Source: Mesaphorura yosii (taxonomy: Eukaryota; Arthropoda; Collembola; Poduromorpha; Tullbergiidae). Taken from it: DNA of 64,000 bases. Below, one piece after another: positions 50,066 to 63,000 of the stretch. The DNA lies in assembly GCA_009869945.1 (NCBI GenBank), contig WIXG01000372.1, positions 1 through 64,000 of the forward strand, in the 5' to 3' direction. Numbering within the stretch: position 1 is the first letter of the stretch; every line of letters starts with the position of its first letter. A program made the translations under genes and the position numbers. Below the pieces are notes generated by a model, which was not told where the DNA came from, ran no database searches, and saw only the letters and a program-made list of their open reading frames with translations.

Positions 50066-52063
50066 ATGTTCGGGATTATGTCGTCGAAACGTGATTACGA
50101 CATGACTTGTGTGGCTGAAGATTTATCGATGCCAAAGACAAAGCCAAAAAGATTGAAGGAAGAACTGTGTCAAGAAAGCAACGGAAATGGTATGATGATT
50201 CTCAGTCATTTCGTAGTATAGCGTGATGACGATTTTGATTAATTTTCTGCAGGTACACATCAAGGCTTGAACTGTTGTGGCCCTTTGGGAAACGCGCGGA
50301 ATAATCATCACATTCCAGTCTCGGACATCATCTTCACGGAAATCATGAACATCGAAGAACCACTTGCGAACCTTAGAGAAATTTTGGAGCAACGATTAGG
50401 TCGTGATCTACGCACATATCAGATTTGGTTACAGGACAAAGTGAAGGTAAGAAGAGTAAGAAGTATGTCATTCATGTTAGCATAATACCACAACGTGATC
50501 ATTTATTGCAGATGAAACCAAACATATCACTGAGTGATCAATGCATTAAGAGTGACGGCCTAGCACAAGTGAAGGTTGAGGTGAAGAAAGTAAACGGTAT
50601 CAGTAGAATTAACATAATCGATGTGCTCAAGCTTGCGGACGAAGACTGTGACGAAGATGATGAAGATTTACAGGAGAAAGAAGGCGATGACGTGTTGGTG
50701 GAAGATTTATCGGTGAAGACAGACGAAGACTTTCAAGCAATGTCGCCCTTAAGTGGCAACAACTCTGAGGCCGCACACTGGACGATATTTGATGCCAGTT
50801 CTTTACTTTCCAGTACAGTGCCTGCAGGTGAAAACTGAATACTTGAATGGAATATACCTTCGATCTACTTGGAGTATGTTGATACATTGCAAGTCGTCTG
50901 TCATTTTCAGATGTTGCAAACTGGTCGGAAGTACAAATTCAGCGCTGGCTATCATGGGCCTTAGAACGATTTCATATCAAACTGTTTGACCAATCACTGT
51001 GGAATATTAATGCCAAACAGGTAACAGTTTTGTCAGTTTTTAACAGCCTTTAATGGATGATTTATTAAAATGACATAATGGAACAGTGTTCGATATATCG
51101 TAAAGTGATAACAATAATCAAAACCAACAGAAGAACAGTGATGATTACTAAAGTTTCGAATTCTAGTAGGGATCGACTTCAAGTTGAACCAGTTCACTCA
51201 GGCAATCAGAATTAAGATTGACAATTAAATCCTTCTTCCTAATTCACAGTTGTGCCAAATGACGCCAAAGGAGTTTCAGAAGAAAGTGCCTGCAGATCCC
51301 CACAACTTATTTTGGACACATATCGAATTGCTCAGAAAATGTAGAATCTTCGGTGAGTAGTAGAGTGTCTTACTTTTCTTCTATTGCATTAGACCAACCA
51401 ATTGACGATGAGATGAATTTAGCCGTCGCAGATTTACCTGAAAGTAGTGCGGAGGCCAGCCCATCGAGTGTGCAACCACGAAGCCCGCCCATCCGAAAGA
51501 AACGAACTTCTTCCTCTTCGTCCTTAAGTATGTGCATTTTGTGTTGTCTTTGGACACTGCTTAACGTGAATTTACTAGACATGTCCTTCGTCTTAGATGG
51601 CAACTTAAAACGTCCTTCACTGGGCCACAACGGGCAGATTCAATTATGGCAATTTTTGCTGGAGCTCCTGGGTGATCGTACTAAGAAGTACGTGATTCAA
51701 TGGGTTGGAAGAAATGGCGAGTTCAAACTGAATGATCCAGAACTGGTTGCGCAAATGTGGGGTGAAAGAAAGAATAAGCCAAAAATGAACTACGAAAAAC
51801 TAAGTCGGGCGTTGCGCTACTATTATTCGGAGGCCATGATCGCAAAGGTATATTATACTTTGACTCCTTCAATCGTTACTGAAAGGTTTTGGATATGATA
51901 TACTGATGAAATTTTGTTCCAGGTTCATGGCCGTCGATTTGTGTACAAATTCGTGTGCAATTTGAAAGAACTGATTGGATACAGTACTGAGGAACTCATT
52001 TCGATGGTGGAGGACGATCCTTCATGCCTTGACGAATGCCAACAACACCCTTCCCTTCTGTAA
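50066..52063 (+). CDS. GABP-alpha / Ets97D-type ETS transcription factor
   Basis: DNA-binding subunit of the GA-binding protein family, which activates genes for mitochondrial and ribosomal functions with an ankyrin-repeat partner. Exons: 50066-50189, 50253-50446, 50512-50827, 50911-51020, 51250-51352, 51393-51527, 51597-51847, 51923-52063; 1374 nt, 457 residues (human GABPA 454). Order of domains matches GABPA: N-terminal ubiquitin-like fold ([18 protein letters not shown] to INIIDVLKL, about 65-155), an acidic stretch rich in Glu and Asp, a pointed/SAM domain from about 212 ([17 protein letters not shown]), and the ETS domain from about 340 ([54 protein letters not shown]). The two ETS-core arginines in LSRALRYYY are present. 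Start is ATG 50066, with a second in-frame ATG four codons on. Confidence 0.95.
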
Positions 52064-53879
52064 CCTGACATTTCATTTTCATGACATTCCAATTTCAGTT
52101 CCTCGGCTTAGCAAAAAACGAATTGCGGAATAACTAATAATTGAGAACAGTGATAGCTGAAATACATATTCAAAAGGCTGTGTTTGCAAAGCAAATTGAA
52201 ACAGATTAAATAGTAAGCAAAGAAAATGAATGAAGCCAATGTAAATTCCTTTTCGAGATAATTTCATAACGAATAACTGTTCTGGTCAATGAAAATGAAG
52301 TAGTATAATACTAGCTTATGTGCCATATATGTAACTTTTGCAATTATCAAGACTAACTACGGCAGCGATTCCACGTGCTAAAATTCAAAGAATTAGAAGT
52401 AAGGCGTAGGTTAAGTAAGTTTAGTTAGTTAGGTCAATATGATATAGCTCATTCAACTTCAACTGAACAGATGATATTCATAGTGTCTAATTTCATAGGC
52501 CCGTGAAATTCGATGTAATTCGTAATCTCAAAGTTTATATATTTTATTGGAACTTGAAATGCGGATGTCGAAATAAGGGTTGGTTGTGTCCAGAGGCAAC
52601 TAATGCTAATACTGCGTCTAATGTAATATATGGATATAAATCATGGTACTACTGTAATTTGAGGGGTTGTTCTAAAGGGTCCAAATACCATCACTGGTAT
52701 CTTTGTTTCTACAAGCATTTTAGTGAACTAATTACGAAACTTGTGATACTGCGTTTTGGCAGTAATTTCTTTCATTCCAAAATTCAGGTTTAACTTTTGT
52801 GGTTCTGTTAAGCCTAAATCAGGGGTCATATCAGTAGGTTAGTCGTGGAGGTTTTATTTGCTCATTTAACGTTGTTCAAATAGTTTTAGCTAACTTACGT
52901 ACGTCACGCCAAGTAAAGTTAAAATAACACTAACGTAAGTTCGAAAACCTACTATACGTATTTTTGAAGAAAGATAAGATTCAAGTTAAATTGTTAATAA
53001 ATGTAACAAGATGCAGGTAATAAACACGAGTTTTCTGAATTGTACGTAATTGAGCATCTTTTGGAACACAGTTCGCATTAATTAATCGCGCTTTTGTCAT
53101 CGTTCTCCTGCAATGTAGCAAGTCAAGTAGAAAATGGCTTGCTCGTGTGATGATATCCGACAAAATTCTCTATGCCCTGACGCTTGACGCACCCTTCATT
53201 CTCGCTATCTCCGTCAAGCTTCGCGAAAAGGACACACGAAATCACAAGTAGTAGAATCATGGACGAGCACAGTCGACATCACTACAGCTCTGCGAAGAGA
53301 TCAAATGTAAAAATTAAGTGTGACTGCCCAGTGAGAATGAGTCGTTTACGAGCGAATAAATGTGCGAGGTCCGTGCGAAATCATTACAGAGCCACATGCA
53401 CAAAAAATAGAGTGAAGTAGGTCATGAAGTTTTTTCGCCGTCGGATCGGACTGTGCAAAAGTTGGCCAGCGAGTCGCGTCTGATCGGTGGTACGGAACTG
53501 TGAAGTGAGTGAGTTGTTTTTGTTAACTTTGGCCTATTCTAAAGTCTATTTCTAAAGCGCTATTATTGGCTTGAACGTCTCAAATTGTGGCAGTCCATGT
53601 GCTGACTTTATGTCTTCTCTCATCAACAACTTTATTTCAACTCGGCAATAAGCTTTTGAGCACTCGTTCAGTTCGAAACCACCAGTGTCAGTGAAAGCAA
53701 TATCAGGCAAACGAAAGCTGTTAATCTGTGAAGCCACGAATTCAGTGAGGACCGGTTAATTCGCAGGGTCTCCACTTGAGACTCTCAAACAAGCAAATAT
53801 TTTAAGCTCCACAGTCAAGTTAACTCCTTACGTTTTCTACTGTGTACGTTTCACCTTGATCGATAAGCCTAATTGAGGA
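52064..53879. other. 3' UTR of ETS gene and intergenic
   Basis: ATTAAA at 52205-52210 is a possible polyadenylation signal for the ETS gene. Frames at 52503-52793 and 53184-53420 (+) have no domain or splice support. Confidence 0.5.
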
Positions 53880-54039
53880 ATTGAGACTCGGGCAATATAT
53901 GAAACATCTTTTCATTGAAAACTTCGCAAGAGAATACTTCTCTTGGTAAATAATTCTTGTTTTCCAATCTCATTTTTAATGGGTTAATATTTTTCGATCA
54001 TGAAAACAATTCTGTTTTTGCATAAAAGCAATTTTATGA

Positions 54040-54135
54040 CATATTCTTTCTATGCATGAGAAACAGTCTTTTTACGTAAGAATATTCTTGCATGAGAATA
54101 TTCTACTTTGCATAGGAATATTTTTACTTTCATAA
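54040..54135. repeat. Degenerate short AT-rich tandem units
   Basis: Five or so units of 16-22 bp, each roughly ATTCT - TGCAT - AGAAT, follow one another: for example ATTCTTGCATGAGAAT at 54073-54088 and ATTCTACTTTGCATAGGAAT next to it. Looser copies extend left to about 53920, and a similar word (TTCTTGCAAAAAGGAAT) recurs near 54990. Confidence 0.5.
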
Positions 54136-54592
54136 TCACACGTTCCATGAGATAATTTATGTTGTGTCTTCGGACAATGAGAGAGAAGCTGCGGTTCTGA
54201 CTTACACGTCTTTATTGGAAGACAGCTGGAAATTAACTTACTTACAAAAGTATGAGAATACAGTAAAAGTGATACTAAATTACGCCCATTCGCGACGCTG
54301 TACACACACTGACACTGTACACTTCAAGTCCCGTACTGCACAGTCGCAGTGTTCGCAGTTTGTAGCGTACTGGAGTGTCAGCACACTGCAATTCTGGAGG
54401 CACATAAAAAATTTTCTGAAATCATTATTAGTTGTCACTTAATAGTGATTAAGGAATAAAGTGTTCCTGAATCCATGGTCCAAGAATTGTTACAAAATCG
54501 AGTTGGATTCTTCCGAGCTTTCGGAAGTGGACGACAATGAGAAGAGGTCAGGCACTTTGTCTTATATTTTAGAGACCAATGACTTGATTCAA

Positions 54593-54810
54593 ATCAGGGG
54601 TGGTAGGAGGGTTATACTTTACTAGCCGAGGGCTAGCCGGCCTTCGGCCGGGGTTTGTTTCTCGGGCAGGGGCCCTTGTTTTCAATGAACTGCAGCGGTG
54701 AACGTCGTTTAGTTTCTGTATTTACACAGCACATATAAAGTTGTGCTGTACAGACAGACAGACATCAAGAGCATTATTAGAAGGGGGCAGGATGCGTATC
54801 AGGGGTCGGT
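54593..54810. repeat. GC-rich hairpin segment between short direct repeats
   Basis: A segment of about 200 bp, unlike its AT-rich surroundings, contains the perfect hairpin CCGGCC-TTC-GGCCGG (54637-54651), an 8-bp inverted repeat ACAGCACA/TGTGCTGT (54726-54749) and a short ACAGACAGACAGAC run. It is flanked by ATCAGGGGTGGT (54593-54604) and ATCAGGGGTCGGT (54798-54810). It may be a short interspersed or non-autonomous mobile element; I see no tRNA-type promoter boxes and no coding capacity. Confidence 0.35.
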
Positions 54811-55019
54811 GAGCAAGCCACACTTGCTTACTGAAGAATCCTCGGGCAATCAGGTTTCATTAAATGTTTCAAAATTCTTGTGAAGATTTTAATTATGTTT
54901 TAAAAACTTGCTTTCATGCAAAGGTCTAATTATTTCTTATGTTCAGACTGAATAAACCCATAAAGAAAGTATTATTTTTATGAAAACGTTTTTCTTGCAA
55001 AAAGGAATTCTCAAGATCG

Positions 55020-57000
55020 AAAAATTGACACTCGTTTTTGTTAACAACTTCCTGGTGACAAAGCTCATGTTCCAAGCGAATCGTACCGCAAGATCATGCT
55101 CAAGTTAAGAATTGTACGGAACAATTACCTTTGATGTGTCAATATTCGGCAAGAAATGAAAATGGAAATCTCGTGAAATTAATAAGAAAGGTGGAGTGAA
55201 CGTGCGAATTTTCAGCTATTTCTATCTGCAAGATGTGAGGGAGTAACTGGATACGGAAGGCGACATGATTTTGTCTGGGCACTTATGAGAACTATTTGGA
55301 ACAGATTTTATGCTCAAGAATTTGGCAACATGAATGCTACAGAACAACGGGAATTCCCAATCTTTGAAGGTTTGTGCAACTGCAGTCTTCTCTTAGATTG
55401 GCCGCATTCCGTCATTTTACATGAACTCTTGGGTCGTCCATACCGTAAAAATAACACATGCGAATTCTAGACCTAGACAAACTTTATCACAGTTTGCAAG
55501 TCAAGTCATAGAACAAGAACTGACATGGCACTGGGACTTGATATTCAGACGGCGCGGGCGCACGGCACGAGACATAGGAGAATGCAGTTTCAAGAGCCAA
55601 AGCCGGTTAATGTTTGGTTTGGCCCAGATTTATGGAAGGGCTAGAATGCATGAATGATACGAACTAAATCTGCTTTGCTGAGTTTATATCTTTTACGTCT
55701 GCGAGGGAGGCGTCGAGGAACTTGGCCCATTCCCACTTATCCGGTAGCATGAATGTGAAGCATAACATGGAATTAATTAATTGCTCCAAAGGTGTGACGC
55801 TCGTCGTTTGACTTGGTGCAATCTGTAAGGCATCAGTAAAGCTTGTGTAAGTACAGCAGCAGCGTAATTGTTCAACAATCAAAGTTTATGGTTTGCGTCC
55901 AAACAAACCTGAAACTAAAATTCTGGAAAATTACATCGGGAATGGGCACCGTGCGGGGCATTTACGCATGATTACAGGACTTGCTACGTGGGTTGACTGT
56001 AGGTGGTTCTGTGGTGAGAAACAGTTAGTGATGAACTGTCTCTAATATGTTTTGGTTGATGGAACACTGGCCTAATTAATATCAGGCTTGGGACTCAGTT
56101 CGGTGTTTTCATACGGTTAGCACGAACTCCTTTCGGGCTCAGCATTGAGACGTCTCCGTGTGCTTCCTATCGATTGATGCCCCGGCTCACATGCCGCCCG
56201 TGTAACTTCTTTGACTTTTAATTGATTCCATATTTAATGACTTTTAATTAATCCACGAAGTATGTCCACCTTTCGAGACAAAGACATTTTTATGGTAGTC
56301 ACTTGTTACAAAAGTTACATCCTACAACTTTATCGTGTCAGACGTGCCAAAACTTTCCTGACATCACGGAAAGCAAAATGCCATGAAAAATGAATTATCA
56401 AAAGGAATTCACACTCATTATCGATTTGAGGACTTTCACTTCAAAATCCAAATTAAACACATCGAAGCATTGGTCTTAATCCGTCCAGCCTTCGCAGTCC
56501 GTCCTTCAATTAAGTATACAAGTCTGATGTGTGAAACATGCATCCGTTTAATGCATTAATTTTGGATTAAGTCTGCCGGTCAGGAACTCGTGGCCTCATT
56601 TTCATGTATGGCTGGTATGAGAATAAAGAACTCAATGAAGATACTACCGCAATATCTTTGGCATTGCACCACTATCTCTTTCCGGCGCACTACAGACTGG
56701 AGACAATGTCATCAACTCTTGGCACAGACATTCAGACAATAGAGAACTAACTCAAAACCCCGGTACCGAGAAATGAAACATGAAACCCTACAGACGCATG
56801 TTTTAAGAGTGATTTGTTCCCAATGGTCGTCCACCGGTCTATTTCTGTGCCCTTCTATCGCGTTTTCGCGTTGAGAAGGCTTTATCTCTTTGTAATACTT
56901 TCCCCTTCTAGTCATAACGAGTGGTTCTTCAACTGTATTGTTTTCTGGGAGTTTGGAGTTGTAATGCAAATGCAATTCTTTAAGCTTGATTTCTGTAATC
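55020..57000. other. Intergenic with one candidate terminal exon
   Basis: Apart from the minus-strand candidate at 55664-55822 nothing is supported. A minus frame at 56712-57002 follows an acceptor-like GATTACAG and is lysine/glutamate-rich (EIKLKELHLHYNSK), but no convincing donor follows. Confidence 0.4.
55664..55822 (-). CDS. Candidate terminal exon of an unknown gene
   Basis: After acceptor GATGCCTTACAG (AG at 55823-55824) a 52-codon frame runs IAPSQTTSVTPLEQLINSML to LADVKDINSAKQI and TAG at 55664-55666; the middle includes LPDKWEWAKFLDASL. Composition and codon choice look coding. No upstream exon and no clear polyadenylation signal were found, and I do not recognise the family, so it could be chance. 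Confidence 0.22.
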   Translation of the reverse strand: MAPSQTTSVTPLEQLINSMLCFTFMLPDKWEWAKFLDASLADVKDINSAKQI

Positions 57001-60000
57001 AAATGAAATGATATGATAGGAGTGTGTGTGAAGCTGTGCGAGATATAAATAAGTCAAAATGACAAGGAGACGAGCATTTTCCTTGAGCGTAAGATGTCAA
57101 CGTGTTATAATCCTAACTTCGATTCCTTTCTTGCTGGTCGAGAATTGTGCTTGAGTCGAATTGAAAATTGCGTGATGAACGTCAAGCAAAGGACTGCAAG
57201 GTTCGATCAGGTCGGTCGCAGGCATGAAGAGGCTAGATCGGCCACATGTGCGCACCTGCGTCTACGAAGAAGTTCAAATGACTCAAATCCGTAAAATAAA
57301 TACAATATGATCAACGGAGGACCCGAGACTCCTGAAGTACATGTTAACACACGTCTGCGGTCAATTTGAACCGATCTGACGTTGACGCTGCTTTGCTTTT
57401 CCTCTTTTTAATCGCTTTTTCAACGCCGAGACTCCACAAAGCAAAGAACATGAATGAATAAAAACGCTGTCTTCGGCATTCGTTTTGTGATAACCTTTGG
57501 TGCATGAAAGAAAAGAAGGGCCAAGTCAACAATGAGCCAAGCCAAGCTCAATACATTGAAACTTTCGAATTCTCCATGATTCGTGATTCCATTCTTGTCT
57601 TGTTGAATGCCTGTGAACTTTAAACCATCGTAAGAAAGCAATAAGCGAGTTTCCGATGACAAGCGAGACCAGCTTCCCGATTTGTGTAGAACAATAGCGA
57701 CATATCAATGATAAATGGTGTTGGGACAATTTACTAATGTGGGAGTGAGGCGACTATTGCCAATCAATTGTGGGGCGCGTGTGATAAAGTGAACTTTGAT
57801 AAGGCAGATCAAATGCGACGAAATAAATTGCTTCGATTGTACGCATCGCTTCGCAAAGCACAACTGGCAAGGCTCGGCGAGCGTCATACAATAATTGTTG
57901 AGGTTTCAAATTCTCAATTCTGGACCCGTTTTGATCAAGATCGTAAATCTAAGTTTGCCAAGCTAAACCGAGCGTTAACGTTGGTCATCACATTGGAGAA
58001 ATGTGAGATTTTCAACGGAGATCAAGTTTCTCAGCGTGTATAGAAAAGTGGCAGGGCAAAGGAAGGAAGGAAACTAGCTCGGAAAAGGAAAGAATTGCCC
58101 ACTGAACTTTCCATGCATTGTGCATTTCATCTCTAAAAATACAATGGTCATAGTTGGGGTAATTTCGGAGAAGAAATATAGGTCAGTATTACATCGTAAA
58201 ATGAGAAATGAACAAGGGCTAGGGGTTGGAATCAATTATCATTGAGTAAGACTGAGGAAATCTTTTTACGGAAGAACGTGCAGAAGATTTTAACGAGTTG
58301 AGTTTCAATTTGTAGGAGCACAAAGTACCCACGTTCTTGCACTGCGGCTAAGTCTTCAATCTTCAGACAGACGAGCCCACGTCTTCCCGGCGCATATCGA
58401 CATCACATCTTTCGTAGGGTATTTTAAGGAGCTTTCTGTGATCGGTAAAAGATTGTTGTCAGTAGCCGTAGCATCTTTTCCACAAATCGGGCAAATCCAA
58501 TATCCGGAGGGTTTATTTAGAGTTCGGCCACTCTCTCACTTCAAGGGTTCAATTATTGTCTAGTCTGTACTATTTTTGTCCCTACGTGATTTTGCGCATC
58601 TTGAAGGAGTACATCTTAAAAGAACCTCATCTGCTCATACGCTCGCTTCCCTTTCTCATCTCTCTTTTATGATGAGACTTTGAGACGGACAGACATATGG
58701 ACAGAAGACGCAAACGGCAAACGCTTAATATTGAAGATGAGGAACTGGGCACGAAGAGAAAGAGCTTCGCATCGCGTTATCCCCTCGTAAAAGCAAGCCT
58801 CAGCGAACGCATCGACATCAGAAATCGTTCTTCCTTAACGGTTTCACTCTTTTTTAAAATCTCATGTAGGTACAAAGAATAACCCCAAAATCCACCCTCA
58901 CTCAATTTTTAACGTGCACAAAATGCTTGTATTGGCTTGCAAGATGAAATCTTTCGGCTCTTCGATTTCGCTTTGAGGGTTTTCAGTTGGACTACAGATC
59001 TTGCATTCATCCGGACCGAACGAGTTAGTTCGTTAACATGAGTCTGTGGTTTGAATTTGACATCTCACCCGGCTGCAGCCCTCACCGAAGCTGATCTCAT
59101 CCAGCAGTTAAAGTTTCAATCTCAAGTCTCTCATAAGTGACCTTCCGAGCCGTGGAGAACAGTTCACGGAAAGCATCGCGTAGTGACATAATTAATTTCT
59201 GCTTTTTACTGGATTTTTACCAATTACAATTCGAATTCGAGAACTGCGATAAGAGAACCAATGCCGTAACCTGACCGTCGTCATCCACTTCATAATCAGC
59301 TGCTGCTAATAATGAACCTCACTCGAAAACGGAAAAGGGTTATCAAGAACTTTCTGTTAATGTCTCGCACCATCACGTCTGCTCTGTCGCCGTAAGTACA
59401 CAAATCACTAGCGTTTAGCGTAGCTTCACACAAGCATGGAAATTGGACCATGAGCGTGACCTGAACTCGAGACCCTAAACCGACCAGACAATTTGCTCGT
59501 GTGTAAGTTGTAATTTGGCATAAAGATTTGTTGATTATGTAAACAGACGCAAGCGCATGCACACGGGAGCAGCGTGTAATTGTGAAGAAACCTTCAAATC
59601 AGTTTCCAGACAGAATGAACTCGGCTGCCCCCAATATTATAAAAGTTATGAGCCCACTTTTTATCACCACCACCACGCTATTGGCTGGTGTGTTTATGAT
59701 ATCACATAAAAATTGCATGGAGGAAACCAGTACAATAATTTACGACAGTCAAAAGTGCAGATAAGCCACTTTATTTGGCGTGATCACGTTTTATGCGCCC
59801 AGGACGTGTGTGGTTCAGGATTATTTTAACAGGCTAAATTATGTTTGATTTCAATCAAAGTTGACACATAACAATTAAGAGCGTCAGTGCCTTAATGTTT
59901 GCACTACAGATTTGGCGCAATTGACGTTTACGTAAATTGGCCAGCTCTTTTGTAATTCACGTCAATTTATGGAGATTTTGGTTGGGTAAGGCCAATGTCC

Positions 60001-63000
60001 TGTGTCGCGGTTTCATCGTTGTCAGATTTTTAATTCGTGCATTTGATTTGCATCTAGTTAGTGTTGGCCAACGAGAATGAACAGAAAATGGAAGGTCTTG
60101 TACACGACAAGCGCAGCTCGAATCCTGTTAAGGATTTGTAGGTTCTGCTTTAGCTTTTGCCGACAAATTCGCTTAGAACAGTGTTGCAAAGTCGGCGATC
60201 ACAAATGGATTATTGTACTGGTTTACTCATTTAATCACACAAGAATAAGAATTTGCGATTCCTTCTCTCGCCGAAAGAAAGCTCATGAGATTTAGTTAAG
60301 TTGACACGGGATGTGCTTTATTTTTTCAAGCTCTCCAAGTGACTTTGATTTACAAATTCACACTGCATAACGCATTATAAATTAAGAGATTACTCCATAA
60401 TTGGACAACATAATTAATTTTTATACACGACGTGCAACGTATTTGGGGATGAGATGATGCAGTTTCAGCTGCATCATCTTGTTTCTGGTTTTGAGGCTGC
60501 CAGGCGTCTGCGAGACTGCACTGCATCCGAGTAAAAGTATCACAGACGCTGAGCTTGCACAAAAACTTGAATAACACTCAGCCGTCGGCTTCAAATACGG
60601 AGTTCGATGATTTTTGCGTATTAGATTATAAGGACAGACACGTTCAGCGTAATTTTATGCAGTTTGCTAAATAATTGGTCGAGTTGTGCTCATGTTTTGT
60701 GCGTAATCGTAAATCCTGTACTTGGGTTGGTTGAAGACAAACTTATACTTTGCTCAGCGACACATCCTTTCTCATGTACGATTCAGCTGAGCACTAGTAA
60801 GATCGTAAACCTCCAAAATCTGGTCAAAATCAAATAGTATAGCTATGTGCATGTGCACAAGTCACAAAATATTCATCTCATGAGCATGCAATTAAGTGCT
60901 TGAGATTTGGGCTATTAATTTAAGTCAAGTCCGTCCACCTGCACCTGAAGACGCGAATACTGAACTGGTTTCTTACACTGCTTTTGCAAATTGCTGCAAA
61001 CACGCACTATGCTGCAAGGCTATACTGCTACGCATTCAAATCACATTGTTAATGAGATCCTTCCCAATGCCCATCTTCTCATTAAAATGCTGTGTAAACA
61101 CATCGTTCGGATGATTCACGTTGCGCGAAAGGCACGCGGCACATTACATGTCGACTATTTTGAGTGAACTAATTATCCAAACCAATTTGCATGTTGATGA
61201 AAGTGGGTGAAATGTCTTAATTACGAATTAGTCGACTAAACCAGTCATAGTCATACATAAGAGCGTGAACGGACCTTGTGATATTTGCCGACTTGCCGCC
61301 TGTGCCTCGTCGCATTTGTAATTTCTTCAAAGTCTGGTGAGTGGAGTGGTTCATCTGAAAAGGCCACAGCGTCGCCTTCTTTCTCACAGTTTCTCGTCAG
61401 TGTGGCTCAGCAGTCTGCAGGTGCGTCAAGTACAGTTTCTTTATTAAAACATTTGCGCGTTCTTGGTCTACTAAAATTTGGTGGAATTGTGTAACTGGAG
61501 CAGTTTTGTCATAAAAACTCTCCCACTGAAACAGCTTATGTGAGGATGGATGGTATTTTTAATGGTAAGAGGTACGAACGTGTGAGCCTGAAGTGCTGGA
61601 TCTTGTGCGGAAACTCGCCTCCTTTATTTTTAGAGATCTCTGTATTTATTGCCCCAGCTAAAAATAATGTTGTGATCTTTGTTTAGTCTGCTCTTTTCAT
61701 CCATTCCCCTTCCCAACATGACCGCTTTACGAATGCGGTTCGATTGCATTGCTGATGCCGGTCTTCCTTTTCCTTAAATAATAGACTCTTCTTGAAAATG
61801 TAGGTTAAAGTTTTATTTTAGGTGGAAATTCGAGACAGAGCACTCAATTTTGTTCCAAGCATAGCGTGCGTTTATTTTGGTCCATGCCTGGAAGACAAAA
61901 GATGAGACTTGCACAATCGCACCTTGTCCCATGCCACACTTCAGTGCAGTGATCGAAGAGGGTCATTATTACGAGACGTATTGACAGAATATAAACAGAG
62001 ATTCTAAAATTGGTTTGCCAGGCAAAGTGAGACAGGTTCCCATTATGCTTTCAAGAAAGATTCCTATGCGCTCCGAAGAAACCCTCAAAATCACTTCACA
62101 ACGGTACCTGTCACATTTCCTCTCGTAAGAATCCGAGATGAAAATGAAAATTGTAAGAAAGGTAAAATTACTGCACAGTACCCTATTTTTAGTAAGACGG
62201 TCCAGGTTTAGTTTAGACTGATCTCCCTTTAAAATAGGGTCCCCTCGTTTTCTCGCACAAGGAATACCTACGGCATTGGCATTTTATTGAAGTTCGCTGA
62301 AGAATTTGTAGTTAATCTGGTGTGCCAAGTTATTACGACTTCGGGTCCAGTCTCAAGTCAGACTTAGAAGATTGTGTTCTGTGCGTCTCGTCTTTAGCAA
62401 AAATCCAACAGAGACGGTTCAGAAAATCAATTTTACATGCTGAGCAGAGCAGGTTAAGGCGTTCGGACACCTGCAGAAAAAGATCAATCTGAACGTAGGC
62501 AAGAGAATTTCTTTTTAGCCCCAAGGTTCAAGTTTAGGTTGGCAACCGCGGGTAGACATACACGAGGATTTGACGTGACCATTTCCCTAATATTACATCG
62601 GTGTGAAATGCGAATGAAGATGATATCAGTTTCATTAAAGCAGATTTGACAACAGAGAGACTGAATAAAGGATCGCGATGATGTGTTGAAATGAATCAAA
62701 TCTATTTTTAACACAGTTCAGGCGTATCGCTTATGCAGGATGCAGTTTCATTTTCCTTTACATTCGATTCTTGGGTTCCTGTCGCCGGAATAATGGGTGA
62801 TGACAGCATTCACCTTTCTTGACTTAAGTTAGACGAAGCTGAAACGCAACTTTCGTATTCGTACTCATTCAATGTATTTTTTCTTGAGGGTGGACATGAA
62901 TGTCACCGAACAAGTTATGCGGCAAGAAATGTCAAGAAAAGTAAGACTTCTTGTTGATATATACAGTTACTCCCTTAATAAGACATTTCGTACGCAAAGC

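Noticed and set aside
56712-57002. Minus-strand Lys/Glu-rich frame after an acceptor-like GATTACAG
   Set aside because: No convincing donor, and I could not place it in phase with the candidate exon at 55664-55822.
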